Positions 1-9,592 of a DNA stretch of 64,000 bases are shown piece after piece. Within the stretch, counting starts at the first letter, position 1, and the number at the start of each line of letters is the position of its first letter. Under the pieces are notes generated by a model. The model made no database searches. It had not been told where the DNA came from and saw nothing but the letters and a program-made list of their open reading frames with translations. This stretch comes from Mangrovihabitans endophyticus (GTDB lineage Bacteria; Actinomycetota; Actinomycetes; Mycobacteriales; Micromonosporaceae): contig NZ_BMMX01000013.1 in NCBI RefSeq assembly GCF_014646155.1, positions 1-64,000 on the forward strand, read 5' to 3'. The translations under genes and the position numbers were made by a program.

Positions 1-130
1 GGGGCGGCGAGGGGCGGCGAGGGGCGGCCCCGGGGCGGCGCGCGGGCGGCGAGGGTGGCGCAGGGGCGGCGCGGGGGCGGCGGGGTGACCCGTGTGGCCC
101 TGGCGGCTGGGTTACGGCGGGTGGGTTGGG
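1..130. repeat. G-rich low-complexity tract, no gene
   Basis: A ten-base unit GGGGCGGCGA occurs twice at the left edge and is followed by degenerate copies of GGGGCGGC up to about position 86. No plausible coding region with a ribosome-binding site is visible here. The tract lies just beyond the stop codon of the short-chain dehydrogenase gene, so it is 3' flanking sequence of that operon. Confidence 0.6.
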
Positions 131-880
131 CTACAGCAGGGTGCCGCCGGACGCCTCGATGCGCTGGCCCGTGATCCAGCCCACCGGGTTCGTCAGCAGC
201 GTCGCCACCACCGCGCCGATGTCCTCCGGTTCGCCGATGCGGCCCAGCGCCGCCCGGTTTCCCATCGCCTCGCGCACCGCCGCGTTGTCCCGCATCGCGC
301 CGCCACCGAACTCGGTGCCGATCGGGCCCGGCGCCACCACGTTCGCCGTGATGCCGCGCGGTCCCACCTCCTGCGCCAGGTATCGGGTGAAGACCTCGAT
401 CGCGCCCTTCATCGAGGCGTACGCGGAATAAGTGTTGTTGCCGTCGGTGAACCGGGCCAGGCCGGTGGAGAAGTTGATGATGCGCCCGCCGTCAGCGATC
501 ACCGGCAGCAGCTTCTGGGTCAAGAAGTAGACCCCGCGAAAGTGCACGTTCATCATGGTGTCGAAGTCCTCGATGGTGGTCTGCGCGATCGAGCCGCCGA
601 GGCCGACTCCGGCGTTGTTGACCAGGAAGTCGATGTCGTCGCGGTCCCAGTTCTCGCGCAGCGTCGTGCGGAGCGACGCGACGAACGCGTCGTAGTCCTC
701 CAGCGCGCCGACCTGCAGCGGCAGGGTGGCCGCGGTGCGGCCGAGCTTGGCGATCTCGTCGGCGGTGGTGCCCGCGTCGGAGCGGTACGTGTAGACGATG
801 TCGACACCGGCCTCGGCGAGGGCGAGGGCGCAGCTACGGCCCAGTCCACGGTTGCCGCCGGTGATCAAGGCGATGGGCAT
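131..880 (-). CDS. Short-chain dehydrogenase/reductase (SDR)
   Basis: A 249-residue protein, the usual length of a classical SDR. It begins with the nucleotide-binding beta strand and glycine motif (ITGGNRGLG, residues 5-13), has the NNAG motif in the middle and a YxxxK-type active site (YSAYASMKGA). It should therefore be an NAD(P)-dependent cytoplasmic oxidoreductase; substrate unknown. The start at 880 is preferred over longer in-frame starts because the SDR fold begins exactly there and a GGAAAGG ribosome-binding site precedes it. It lies 32 bp downstream of a MmyB-type regulator on the same strand, so the two are probably co-transcribed. Confidence 0.9.
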   Translation of the reverse strand: MPIALITGGNRGLGRSCALALAEAGVDIVYTYRSDAGTTADEIAKLGRTAATLPLQVGALEDYDAFVASLRTTLRENWDRDDIDFLVNNAGVGLGGSIAQTTIEDFDTMMNVHFRGVYFLTQKLLPVIADGGRIINFSTGLARFTDGNNTYSAYASMKGAIEVFTRYLAQEVGPRGITANVVAPGPIGTEFGGGAMRDNAAVREAMGNRAALGRIGEPEDIGAVVATLLTNPVGWITGQRIEASGGTLL

Positions 881-912
881 GGTGAAGCCTTTCCAGGGGA
901 GAAACGGAGGGT

Positions 913-1746
913 TCAGATCCGCTGGTCGCCGAGGACGGAGAGCAACTGCAACTTCTCGTAACTCTCCGACCCGGGCGCCGCGGTGAAGACCAGCAACGTC
1001 TGTGACTGGTCCGGGTCCAGCAGCGTCTGGCAGTACAGCTCCAGGACGCCGACCTCGGGATGGCGGATGCGTTTGCGGTCCACGTGCGTCATGCCGACCT
1101 CGTGGTCCGCCCAGACGGTTGCGAACTCGGGGCTTGCCGCGAGCAGGGCGTCCACGATCTCCGCGGAGCGGCCCCGGCCGTTCTCTCGCGCGTACGTCTG
1201 ACGCATCTGCGCGGTGAAGATCCGCCCGTGCATGGGGTGGTCCTCCTCGGGATAGATCTCGCGGGCGGTGGGTTCGGTGAACCAGCGATACAGCATGGAG
1301 CGGGCCAGGCCGGTCCATCGTGTCTCGTCGCCGAGCAGCGCGATGGCCGGCTGGGTCTGCCGCAGCGTCTCGCCGTGTGGGGACATCACCTGCGCCGGTG
1401 TGTCGGCGAGCCGGTCCAGCACGCGCATGATGCCGGGGCTGAGATGTTCGCTGCGCAGCAGGCGCTGTGGTGTGGCGTGCCCGGCCAGTTGGAACAGATG
1501 GTCCCGCTCGGACAGCGACAGGTGCAGGCCGCGGGCGATCGCGGCGAGCATCTGTTCGGAGGGGTGGGGTCCGCGTTGCTGTTCGATCCGGCTGTAGTAG
1601 TCGGCCGACATTCCGCAGAGCGCGGCTACCTCTTCGCGTCGCAGCCCCTCGGCGCGGCGGCGCGGGCCGCGTGGCAGGCCGACATCCTCCGGCTGCAGCG
1701 CCTGGCGGCGTGTCCGGAGGAAGTCGGCGAGCTGTGCCCGGTCCAT
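913..1746 (-). CDS. XRE-family regulator with MmyB-like ligand-binding domain
   Basis: A 277-residue regulator. Residues about 10-85 form a helix-turn-helix of the HTH_31 type, with the family signature RRREEVAALCGMSADYYSRIEQ partly visible as LRREEVAALCGMS. The rest matches the MmyB-like sensor domain typical of actinobacteria (YRWFTEPTAREIYP and a WADHEV segment). It precedes the SDR gene by 32 bp and likely controls it and itself. A paralogue of the same architecture occurs at 45885-46736, next to an aldo/keto reductase. The ligand is not evident from sequence; MmyB-like domains have been linked to hydrophobic ligands. Confidence 0.88.
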   Translation of the reverse strand: MDRAQLADFLRTRRQALQPEDVGLPRGPRRRAEGLRREEVAALCGMSADYYSRIEQQRGPHPSEQMLAAIARGLHLSLSERDHLFQLAGHATPQRLLRSEHLSPGIMRVLDRLADTPAQVMSPHGETLRQTQPAIALLGDETRWTGLARSMLYRWFTEPTAREIYPEEDHPMHGRIFTAQMRQTYARENGRGRSAEIVDALLAASPEFATVWADHEVGMTHVDRKRIRHPEVGVLELYCQTLLDPDQSQTLLVFTAAPGSESYEKLQLLSVLGDQRI

Positions 1747-1887
1747 GCGTCGAGTCTCCTTCAGGTCTCTGGGTCCGGCCGGGGTTTCGCCGTGATCCTG
1801 TCCCGGTCGGCGTGGAACCAGCGTGCCCCGGCGGCGCCCCGGTGATGAAGGTCGGGCTTGTCCGGGGACAAACAGTCCGTGGATGTG

Positions 1888-1911
1888 CTGCGTAACGCCG
1901 GTGTTACGCAG
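1888..1911. promoter_or_regulatory. Inverted repeat upstream of ROK gene
   Basis: Perfect 9-bp arms CTGCGTAAC and GTTACGCAG are separated by six bases. The site lies in the divergent intergenic region between the MmyB regulator and the ROK regulator, about 40-60 bp ahead of the ROK start, where an operator would be expected. Binding protein unknown. Confidence 0.45.
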
Positions 1912-1920
1912 GAACTAAGC

Positions 1921-1932
1921 CTATAGAAATAG
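1921..1932. promoter_or_regulatory. AT-rich palindrome, candidate ROK operator/promoter
   Basis: CTAT-AGAA-ATAG sits in an unusually AT-rich island (1919-1945) immediately before the ROK gene. ROK repressors bind AT-rich palindromes, so this may be an autoregulatory site; this is inference from position and composition. Confidence 0.35.
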
Positions 1933-1951
1933 TAGGTTTAATTATGCCGGA

Positions 1952-3145
1952 GTGTTGACGGAAAAATTCGGCCCCGCCTACGGTGGCGACGTGGCTCACA
2001 CTTCGGGTGTACATGCCCTGGTCAGGCGCGTTCACGAGGAACGCGTCCTGGCGATCCTGCGGGAGCGCGGTGGCCTCAGCCGAGCCCAGATCGCGGTCCG
2101 CGCGGGCCTGTCCCGCACCACGCTTTCGGAGATCACCGGAGGTCTTCTCGCGCGCGGGGCAATCGTGGTCGTCAATACCGATGCCCGCCGTCGGGTGGGC
2201 AGCGGACGCCCCGCCGAGTTGCTCGCCCTGGATCCGCACGCGGGGCAATACCTCGGGGTGGACCTGCAACACGCCCGCGTCCGCGTGGTGGTGGCCGACG
2301 CCACCCACGAGATCATCGCCGGCGGCCAGGCGGCGTACCCGGAGGGCACCGGCCGCACCGGCCGCCCGGCGGTGGCGTTCGACCTGATCGACCGGATCGC
2401 CGCGGAGTCCGGGATCAACTTCCAGGCGTTGCAAGGCGTCGGTGTGGGCGTGGTGGGACCGGACGCGGATGGCTCGCGCCGCCAGGTGACGGCCGCGTTC
2501 GCGCAACGCTTCGCGGTGCCGGTCGTGGTGGACAACAACACCCGGTTCGCGGCGTTGGCGGAGGCCGTGGCGGACGGCACCGATCCCCGTGACCTCGTCT
2601 ACATCCGACTCTCCGACGGCATCGGCGGCGGGGTGGTGGTCGGCGGCCGTCTGGTGGCCGGTGGGCGGGGCATGGCGGGCGAGTTCGGGCACATCGCGGT
2701 CGACCCGTCCGGGGTGCCCTGCCGGTGCGGCAAACGTGGCTGTTTGGAGACCATCGCGTCGGTGCCCGCCGTGCTGCGCGCCTGCGGCCTGGCCACGCTG
2801 GGCGACCTGGCGCAGGCCGGACCGGCGGTGCACCCGGTGCTGGACGCGGTGGCCGACGCGGTGGGCCGGGTGCTCGCCGAGGCGGCGCTGATCCTCAACC
2901 CGGAACAGGTCGTGATCGCGGGCAACCTGGCCACGGCGGCGCCGCGCGTCGTGACCCGTGCCGCCTCGGTGGTGGCCGCCGAACTGACCCCGGTCGGCGG
3001 GGCCGGCCCGACCATCCGGTCCGCACGCCTCGGCGACGACGACGGCGCCCGCGGAGCGATCGCCGCGCTGTTCCGCCAGACCCCGCTGCTCACGGACTAC
3101 CCCTCGACCATCCCCGCCCCGGGCGCGGGTAGGAGCGCCACATGA
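1952..3145 (+). CDS. ROK-family transcriptional regulator
   Basis: A 397-residue ROK repressor. A winged helix-turn-helix occupies about residues 25-80 ([20 protein letters not shown]), followed by the sugar-kinase-like ROK fold with the zinc-binding cysteine motif ([10 protein letters not shown]) and a [12 protein letters not shown] segment. GTG at 1952 gives the longest form; an in-frame GTG at 1991 would also keep the HTH. Its stop overlaps the next start as ATGA, so it is translationally coupled to a sulfonate-type ABC importer and sulfatase. It is the likely sensor for that pathway, binding an imported sugar or sulfated sugar (inference). Confidence 0.9.
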   Translation: MLTEKFGPAYGGDVAHTSGVHALVRRVHEERVLAILRERGGLSRAQIAVRAGLSRTTLSEITGGLLARGAIVVVNTDARRRVGSGRPAELLALDPHAGQYLGVDLQHARVRVVVADATHEIIAGGQAAYPEGTGRTGRPAVAFDLIDRIAAESGINFQALQGVGVGVVGPDADGSRRQVTAAFAQRFAVPVVVDNNTRFAALAEAVADGTDPRDLVYIRLSDGIGGGVVVGGRLVAGGRGMAGEFGHIAVDPSGVPCRCGKRGCLETIASVPAVLRACGLATLGDLAQAGPAVHPVLDAVADAVGRVLAEAALILNPEQVVIAGNLATAAPRVVTRAASVVAAELTPVGGAGPTIRSARLGDDDGARGAIAALFRQTPLLTDYPSTIPAPGAGRSAT

Positions 3146-3954
3146 CCATGGTCCGCCAACAGCCCGCCACCCAGGCCGGGACGCCGCAACCCGAGCCGCG
3201 TCGACGGCGAACCGTGCCGCGCGGCGTGCTGAACCTGGTGTCCGTGTTGCTCGGCATCGGCATCTGGTGGCTGCTGCCGACGGTCGGCTTCCACGACATC
3301 CCGGCGCCGCCCGAGGTGGCCGGCCGGGCCTGGGAGCTGACCGTGGACGGCACGCTCGGCGGCGACGTGCTGGCCAGCCTGCTGCGGGTGTTCATCGGGT
3401 TCGTGCTGGGTGTGGTGGCCGCGGTCCCGGTGGGATTCCTGATGGGCTGGTACGGGCCGATTCGCGGCCTGGTCGAGCCGTGGGTGCAGTTCTTCCGCAC
3501 CATCCCGCCGCTCGCGATCATCCCGCTGGCCATCGTGCTGATGGGCATCGGCGAGACGCCGAAGATCTTCGTCATCTTCCTGGCGTCGTTCCTCGCCTGC
3601 GTCATCGCCACCTTCCAGGGCGTGGTCAACGTGGACAAGACGCTGATCAACGCGGCCCGGGTGCTCGGCGCCAAGGACCGGACCATCTTCGCCCGCGTGG
3701 TGGTGCCGGCGTCCACACCGTTCATCCTCGTCGGCATGCGCGTCGGCCTCGGGTCGTCGTGGGCGACGTTGGTGGCGGCCGAGCTGATCGCGGCGCAGCA
3801 GGGCCTGGGCTACCGCATGCAGAACGCGCAGCTCTACTACGACCTGCCGACGATCTTCGTGGGCCTGATCGCCATCGGCGTCTTGGGCCTGCTGATGGAC
3901 CGGATCCTGCTGTTCGCCGAACGGCACCTCACCTCGTGGCAGGAGCGCCGATGA
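3142..3954 (+). CDS. ABC transporter permease, SsuC/TauC type
   Basis: A 270-residue inner-membrane permease with about six hydrophobic segments and the cytoplasmic EAA-type loop (around residues 170-190, [21 protein letters not shown]). It resembles the nitrate/sulfonate/taurine permease group. It starts inside the stop of the ROK gene and its own stop overlaps the ATPase start, so it belongs to a single coupled unit. Substrate is probably a small sulfated or sulfonated organic compound, judged from the ATPase, binding-protein and sulfatase neighbours. Confidence 0.92.
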   Translation: MTMVRQQPATQAGTPQPEPRRRRTVPRGVLNLVSVLLGIGIWWLLPTVGFHDIPAPPEVAGRAWELTVDGTLGGDVLASLLRVFIGFVLGVVAAVPVGFLMGWYGPIRGLVEPWVQFFRTIPPLAIIPLAIVLMGIGETPKIFVIFLASFLACVIATFQGVVNVDKTLINAARVLGAKDRTIFARVVVPASTPFILVGMRVGLGSSWATLVAAELIAAQQGLGYRMQNAQLYYDLPTIFVGLIAIGVLGLLMDRILLFAERHLTSWQERR

Positions 3955-4712
3955 TCGTCATCGACCGGGTTCGCAAGGTCTTCCCGTTGGCCGGTGCGGA
4001 GTTCGTCGCGCTCGGGGACGTCTCGCTGGAACTGGCGGACAACGAGTTCGTCACCATCGTCGGCCCGTCCGGGTGCGGCAAGACCACGTTGATGAACATC
4101 CTCGCCGGGCTGGAGACACCGAGCGGCGGGCGCGCGCTGGTGGACGGCACGCCGGTCGCCGGTCCCGGCCCGGAACGCGGCGTCATCTTCCAGCAGTACG
4201 CCCTCTTCCCCTGGCTGACGGTGCGCAAGAACGTCGAGTTCGGACTGCGCACGGCGGGTGTGCCGGCGGCCCGGCGGCGGGAGATCGCCGAACACTTCAT
4301 CCACCTCGTCGGACTCGACCAGTTCGCCGACGCGCTGCCCAAGATGCTCTCCGGCGGCATGAAGCAACGCGTCGCCATCGCCCGCGCGTACGCGGTCAAT
4401 CCCTCGATCCTGCTGATGGACGAGCCGTTCGGCGCGGTCGACGCGCTGACCCGGGTCCGCCTGCAGGAGCAACTGCTGGACACCTGGAGTCAGGAACGCC
4501 GCACCGTCGTCTTCGTCACGCACGACGTGGACGAGGCGGTCTTCCTGGCCAATCGGGTGGTCGTGATGGCCGCCCGGCCCGGTCGCATCGTCGAGGTCAT
4601 CGACGTCGACCTGCCCTACCCCCGCACCGAGGACATCCGCCTCAGCCCGGCGTTCGCCACCCTGCGCAACCGGGTCTGGGGTGCCGTATACCACCAGGAG
4701 ACCCCCGCATGA
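3951..4712 (+). CDS. ABC transporter ATPase, SsuB/TauB type
   Basis: A 253-residue nucleotide-binding subunit with Walker A (GPSGCGKTT, about residue 38), a Q-loop ([11 protein letters not shown]), the signature LSGGMKQR, Walker B ([16 protein letters not shown]) and the switch histidine (VTHDVDEA). The FPWLTV and [12 protein letters not shown] forms are typical of the sulfonate/nitrate importer branch. Overlaps permease upstream and binding protein downstream by four bases each. Confidence 0.93.
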   Translation: MIVIDRVRKVFPLAGAEFVALGDVSLELADNEFVTIVGPSGCGKTTLMNILAGLETPSGGRALVDGTPVAGPGPERGVIFQQYALFPWLTVRKNVEFGLRTAGVPAARRREIAEHFIHLVGLDQFADALPKMLSGGMKQRVAIARAYAVNPSILLMDEPFGAVDALTRVRLQEQLLDTWSQERRTVVFVTHDVDEAVFLANRVVVMAARPGRIVEVIDVDLPYPRTEDIRLSPAFATLRNRVWGAVYHQETPA

Positions 4713-5710
4713 ACCGACGTGCATTAGGCGCCCTGCTCGCGTCCATCGCCCTGGCCGCCACTGCGGCATGTGGCGACGACGGCGGGGACTCGGCCGGCTC
4801 CGGCGGCGACACCATCAAGGTCAACTTCGGGTACATCGCCGACTACAACGGCACCAGCCTGCTGGCCATCGCCGATGATCAGGGGATCTGGGACAAGCAC
4901 GGCGTCGACGTGAGCACCGAGGTGTTCACCAACGGCCCCTTGCAGATCACCGCCCTGGGCGCCGGCGACCTGGACTTCGGCTACATCGGACCGGGCGCGG
5001 TCTGGCTGCCCGCGTCCGGCAAGGCGAAGATCGTGGCGCTGAACAGCCTGGGCAACTCCGACCGGGTGATCGCCCAGGCCGGCATCACCAGCCTGGCCCA
5101 GCTCAAGGGCAAGAAGGTCGGCGTTCCGGAGGGCACCTCCGGCGACATGATTCTCACCCTGGCCCTGAAGAAGGCGGGACTGTCCGCCTCGGACATCCAG
5201 CGGGTGCCGATGGAGCCGGCCACCATCGTCTCGGCGTTCTCCTCCGGACAGATCGATGCCGCCGGCATCTGGTACCCGCTGCTCGGCAACATCAAGAAGC
5301 GCAAACCGGACCTGGTGGAACTGGCCAAGAACGCGGACTTCGCCGACGAGGTCTCCTTCCCGACCGAGTTCGTGGCCGGCAACGACGTGGTGAGCGACCA
5401 GAAGGACAAGGTCGACCGGGTGGTGGCGGCGTTGCGCGAGGCCATGGACTGGCGTGCCGCGCACGGCGACGAGGCGATCAAGCTGACCGCCGACATGCTG
5501 CACCAGTCGCCCGACGCGGTCGCCGCCGACGCCGCCAACAACCAGATGCTCACCACGGCTGAGCTGGATGAGTACACCAAGAACGGAACCATCGACAAGT
5601 GGCTGACCGGCATGGGGGAGTACTTCGTCGGGGCGGGCAAGCTGCCGCAGCAGGTCGACCCGAAGACGTATTACCTCGGCGACGTCTTCACCGGAGCGGC
5701 GAACAAGTGA
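4709..5710 (+). CDS. Substrate-binding lipoprotein, NMT1/TauA/SsuA family
   Basis: A 333-residue extracytoplasmic binding protein. A lipobox ending in AACG around residue 20 predicts a lipoprotein, followed by a Gly/Ser-rich linker and the NMT1-like fold (NFGYIADYNGTSLLAIADDQG; LKGKKVGVPEGTSGDM). It should deliver substrate to the permease/ATPase pair encoded just upstream. Overlap with the ATPase stop and with the sulfatase GTG start places it in the same operon. The ligand could be a sulfonate, sulfate ester or a thiamine-precursor-like molecule; the sulfatase favours a sulfate ester. Confidence 0.9.
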   Translation: MNRRALGALLASIALAATAACGDDGGDSAGSGGDTIKVNFGYIADYNGTSLLAIADDQGIWDKHGVDVSTEVFTNGPLQITALGAGDLDFGYIGPGAVWLPASGKAKIVALNSLGNSDRVIAQAGITSLAQLKGKKVGVPEGTSGDMILTLALKKAGLSASDIQRVPMEPATIVSAFSSGQIDAAGIWYPLLGNIKKRKPDLVELAKNADFADEVSFPTEFVAGNDVVSDQKDKVDRVVAALREAMDWRAAHGDEAIKLTADMLHQSPDAVAADAANNQMLTTAELDEYTKNGTIDKWLTGMGEYFVGAGKLPQQVDPKTYYLGDVFTGAANK

Positions 5711-7191
5711 ACCTTCTCTTCCTGATGACCGACCAGCACCGGGTGGACACGCTCGGGGCGTACGGCAACACCCAGGCGCGTACCCCCCACCTGGACCGGC
5801 TGGCCGGCTCCGGCACCCGCTTCGACCGGTGGTACACGCCGACCGCGATCTGCACCCCAGCGCGGGCCAGCCTGCTCACCGGGCAGGCCCCGTTCCGGCA
5901 CAAGGTGCTGGCCAACCACGAGCGCAACGTCGGCTATCAGGAGGATCTGCCGCCGGACGTGTTCACGTTCCCGGCCGCGCTGCGGGAACGCGGCTACCAC
6001 ACCGGAATGGTGGGCAAGTGGCATGCCGGCACGCAGCGCACCCCCGCCGACTACGGGCTGGACGGTGTGCACCTGCCCGGCTGGCACAACCCGGTGGACC
6101 ACGAGGACTATCTCGACTATCTGAAGGAGCGCGACCTCCCGCCGTACGGGATCACCGACCGCATCCGCGGCACGCTGCCCAACGGGGGGCCGGGCAACCT
6201 TCTGGCTGCCCGGCTGCGGCAGCCTGCCGAGGCCACCTTCGAGCACTATCTGGCCACCCGGGCGATCGAAATGATGCGCCGGTACGCGGCGGACTACTCC
6301 GCCCGGCGCCAGCCGTTCTACCTCGGCGTGCACTTCTTCGGCCCGCATCTGCCCTACATCGTGCCGGACGCATACTTCGACATGGTCGACCCGCAGACGG
6401 TGGTGCTGCCCCGGTCGGTTGCCGAGACGTTCGAGGGCAAGCCGCCGGTGCAGCGCAACTACAGCGCACACTGGACGTTCGACACGATGCCCATCGAGAC
6501 CACCCGCAAGCTGATCGCGGTCTACTGGGGTTACGTGACGCTTATCGACGAGCAGATCGGCCGGATCCTGGCCGAGATGGACGCCCTCGGTCTGCACGAC
6601 GACACCGCGGTCTTCTTCACCTGCGACCACGGCGAGTTCACCGGAGCACACCGGCTGCACGACAAGGGTCCGGCGATGTACGAGGACATCTACCGCACGC
6701 CGGGACTGGTCCGCATCCCCGGCGCGCCCGCCGGACAGGTCCGCGACGAGTTCGTGAGCCTGCTCGACTGCACCGCCACGATGCTGGACCTGGCCGACGC
6801 GCCGGCCGGGCAGGCGGTCGACTCGCGCAGCCTGGTGCCGCTGGTCCGCGGCGAGAACCCGCCGTGGCAACCGGACATCGTCGCCGAGTTCCACGGGCAC
6901 CATTTCCCGTACCCGCAGCGCATGCTCCGCGACGAGCGCTACAAGCTGGTGGTCAACCCGGACTCCACCAACGAGCTGTACGACCTGCGCACCGACCCGG
7001 ACGAACTGCTGAACGTCTACCACCATCCGGAGATGGGCGAGGTGCGCGGCCGGATGATGCGGCGGCTCTACACCCTGCTGGTCGAGCGCGGTGACCGGTT
7101 CTTCCACTGGATGACGTCCATGTACGACGTGGGGGAGGTGACCCACGACCCGACGATGAGCGGGCTCGACGAGTCGACGTACCAGTCGTGA
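5707..7191 (+). CDS. Type I sulfatase, cytoplasmic
   Basis: A 494-residue sulfatase of the alkaline phosphatase superfamily. The N-terminal metal motif is present (LFLMTDQHRVDTLG), as is the signature CTPARASLLTG, whose cysteine should be converted to formylglycine, and a later FFTCDHGEF metal site. There is no signal peptide: GTG at 5707 is followed directly by the first beta strand, so the enzyme should act in the cytoplasm on an imported substrate. The start overlaps the stop of the binding protein. It needs a formylglycine-generating enzyme, none of which is visible in the window. Confidence 0.92.
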   Translation: MNLLFLMTDQHRVDTLGAYGNTQARTPHLDRLAGSGTRFDRWYTPTAICTPARASLLTGQAPFRHKVLANHERNVGYQEDLPPDVFTFPAALRERGYHTGMVGKWHAGTQRTPADYGLDGVHLPGWHNPVDHEDYLDYLKERDLPPYGITDRIRGTLPNGGPGNLLAARLRQPAEATFEHYLATRAIEMMRRYAADYSARRQPFYLGVHFFGPHLPYIVPDAYFDMVDPQTVVLPRSVAETFEGKPPVQRNYSAHWTFDTMPIETTRKLIAVYWGYVTLIDEQIGRILAEMDALGLHDDTAVFFTCDHGEFTGAHRLHDKGPAMYEDIYRTPGLVRIPGAPAGQVRDEFVSLLDCTATMLDLADAPAGQAVDSRSLVPLVRGENPPWQPDIVAEFHGHHFPYPQRMLRDERYKLVVNPDSTNELYDLRTDPDELLNVYHHPEMGEVRGRMMRRLYTLLVERGDRFFHWMTSMYDVGEVTHDPTMSGLDESTYQS

Positions 7192-7253
7192 CCCACCCCC
7201 TCCCGTACGTCCGCAACTGCTGAATCCCCCGAGTCCGAGAAAGGACCGCAGCC

Positions 7254-9485
7254 GTGCGCCCGATCCCACGTACCGCCGTCGTGTTGGCATCGCTGCTCTC
7301 GCTGGCCGCACCGGCCGGTGTCCCCGCACCGGCGTCCGCGGCACCCGATGCCGCCACCTACACCAACCCGGTCAGCGCCGACACCGTCGACACGTTCCCC
7401 GATCCGACCATGATCCGCGGCAAGGACGGCCGGTGGTACGCCTACGGCACCACCAACCCGATCTTCAACAGCGACGGCGAGACCGGCGAGCACATCCTGC
7501 CCACGATGGTCTCCGACGACCTGGTCCACTGGACGTACGCCGGAGACGTCTTCGCGCTGCACGCGAAGCCGTCGTGGTGGCCCGCCGCGACCCGGCCGTG
7601 GGCGCCGGACATCCGGTACTACGACAACACCTACCACCTGACGTACGCCCTGTCGGTGGGCGGCATCGGGCTGGCGACCAGCCCGAACCCGGCGGGACCG
7701 TGGACCGATCGCGGGCAGATCGTGCCGGCGGCCAGCGGATGCCCCAGCGGCACCATCGACCAGGCCATGTTCACCGACACCGACGGGTCGTACTGGCTCT
7801 ACTGGGGAAGCTACGACACCATCTGCGTGTCCCGGATGACGCACGACGGGACCGCGCTGACCGGCCCGGTCACCCAGATCGGCCGGGGACGCCGGATGGA
7901 AGGCGGGTACGTCGTGCACCGCGACGGCTGGTACTACCTGTTCTATTCCGACGGCGGATGCTGCGACGGCGCGTTCAGCGGCTACGTGACGAAGGTGGCC
8001 CGCGCGAGTTCGCCGACCGGTCCGTTCCGCACGCCCAGCGGCGTCGACCTGATGGATCTGACCAGCAAGGACGGCATCGTGGTGGCGGGCGACGGCAACC
8101 GCTGGGTGGGTCCGGGACACAATGCGCTGGTCACCGACCTGTCCGGACAGGACTGGCTGGTCTATCACGCCATTCCGTACGCGGACCCGGACTTCCCGCC
8201 GGTCACCGGCGCGAACGGCGCCACGCTGCGGCTCACCAAGCGCCCGCTGCTCATCGACCGGCTCGACTGGATCGACGGCTGGCCGGTGGTCCGCGCCGGC
8301 GCCGGGCCGTCCACCACGGCCCAGCCCGCTCCGGTCACCACCTGGGCGGTGGGCAGCCGATTCGACACCGCCGACGGGTTCGGCACGCAATGGGACCTGG
8401 TCGACGGGCATCTGCAGACGGACGCCGCCGGCACCGTGCTCAGCGACGACACGGTGGCCGGCAACGTCCGTGTGGAAGGCGACGTGCGGGGCGCTGCGGC
8501 CGGCATCGTCTTCGCCTACCGGAGCCCGGACAACAGGATCGAGGCCCGGCTGGACGGCGCGACGAAGCGGCTGATCGTGGACGTGACGGTGGCCGGTGCC
8601 ACCACGACGGCCACCGCGGCGTTGCCGGACAACACCAACGTCGATTCGTGGCACACCATCGCCGCGGAACGCCGCGGCCGCAACCTCAGCGTCGAGGTGT
8701 CCGCCGACCGTCTGCGTGACGCCAGCGCGGCGGTCGCGATCACCCTGCCCGCGGGCATCGGCAACGGCCGGATCGGGGCGGTCTCCCGCTCCGGCGCGGC
8801 GCAGGTGGACAACCTGGGCGCGGCGCCGCTGTACGCTCCGGTGCGCCATCGGGTGGCCGACCCGTCCGTGGGGGCGAAGCTGGCCGCGTACTCGGACGAG
8901 TTCACCGGGTCGGCGCCGGGCGCGGGGTGGAGCTGGATCCGCGGCAACCCGGGCGTCACGGTGAGCGGCGGCGCGCTGTCCTGGCCGACGCAGAACGCCG
9001 AGCTGGCGCTGGGCGACAACTCGGCCTCGGTGCTGGTGCGTGACGCGCCGTCGGGTGACTACGTGGTGGAGACGAAGCTGGACTTCGACGGCACCCGAGG
9101 GAATCAGCAGGCGGGGATGATCCTCTACGGCACCGACGACCGGTTCATCAAGCTGGTGCATTCGGTGCTGCCGTTGAACAACGGCGGCGGCGCGGTGTTG
9201 CAGCAGACCGAGTTCACCAAGGAGGACACCCGGGCGTCCACGTCCCAGGTGACGTCGGGACCGATGTTCGGCGGCCCGGCGCCGCGCACGATGTGGCTGC
9301 GCATGCTGTACCAGCCGGAGACGCGTACGGCACGCATGGCGTCCAGCCGGGACGGCGTGACGTGGGAGTGGGGCGGTTCCTGGACGGCGGAGTTCGCCGC
9401 GCCGCCACGGATCGGGCTGATCTCGATGAACGCGTCGGGAGCAACCGGGAGATTCGACTACGTCCGCACCTACGCGGCGGGATGA
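7254..9485 (+). CDS. Secreted GH43-like glycoside hydrolase with C-terminal concanavalin-like domain
   Basis: A 743-residue secreted protein with a signal peptide ending near ASAAPDA. Residues about 35-340 look like the five-bladed propeller of GH43: a catalytic aspartate candidate in TFPDPTMI, WAPDI around residue 119 and a glutamate in RRMEGGYV near residue 216. Such enzymes cleave arabinan, xylan or related side chains. The segment at 360-530 looks like a beta-sandwich and 540-743 resembles a DUF1349/concanavalin-like module. The gene starts 62 bp after the sulfatase, with an AAAGGA ribosome-binding site, and may be read from the same promoter. Confidence 0.82.
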   Translation: MRPIPRTAVVLASLLSLAAPAGVPAPASAAPDAATYTNPVSADTVDTFPDPTMIRGKDGRWYAYGTTNPIFNSDGETGEHILPTMVSDDLVHWTYAGDVFALHAKPSWWPAATRPWAPDIRYYDNTYHLTYALSVGGIGLATSPNPAGPWTDRGQIVPAASGCPSGTIDQAMFTDTDGSYWLYWGSYDTICVSRMTHDGTALTGPVTQIGRGRRMEGGYVVHRDGWYYLFYSDGGCCDGAFSGYVTKVARASSPTGPFRTPSGVDLMDLTSKDGIVVAGDGNRWVGPGHNALVTDLSGQDWLVYHAIPYADPDFPPVTGANGATLRLTKRPLLIDRLDWIDGWPVVRAGAGPSTTAQPAPVTTWAVGSRFDTADGFGTQWDLVDGHLQTDAAGTVLSDDTVAGNVRVEGDVRGAAAGIVFAYRSPDNRIEARLDGATKRLIVDVTVAGATTTATAALPDNTNVDSWHTIAAERRGRNLSVEVSADRLRDASAAVAITLPAGIGNGRIGAVSRSGAAQVDNLGAAPLYAPVRHRVADPSVGAKLAAYSDEFTGSAPGAGWSWIRGNPGVTVSGGALSWPTQNAELALGDNSASVLVRDAPSGDYVVETKLDFDGTRGNQQAGMILYGTDDRFIKLVHSVLPLNNGGGAVLQQTEFTKEDTRASTSQVTSGPMFGGPAPRTMWLRMLYQPETRTARMASSRDGVTWEWGGSWTAEFAAPPRIGLISMNASGATGRFDYVRTYAAG

Positions 9486-9592
9486 CGGGTGGACATGCGG
9501 TGCGGCGACGGGAGTCGCGGCGGGTACTAAAGTCGCGAATCTAACGTAAAGGACCGCGTACCATCGGTCTGGGTTCGTGCCGTGGAGGTCGC

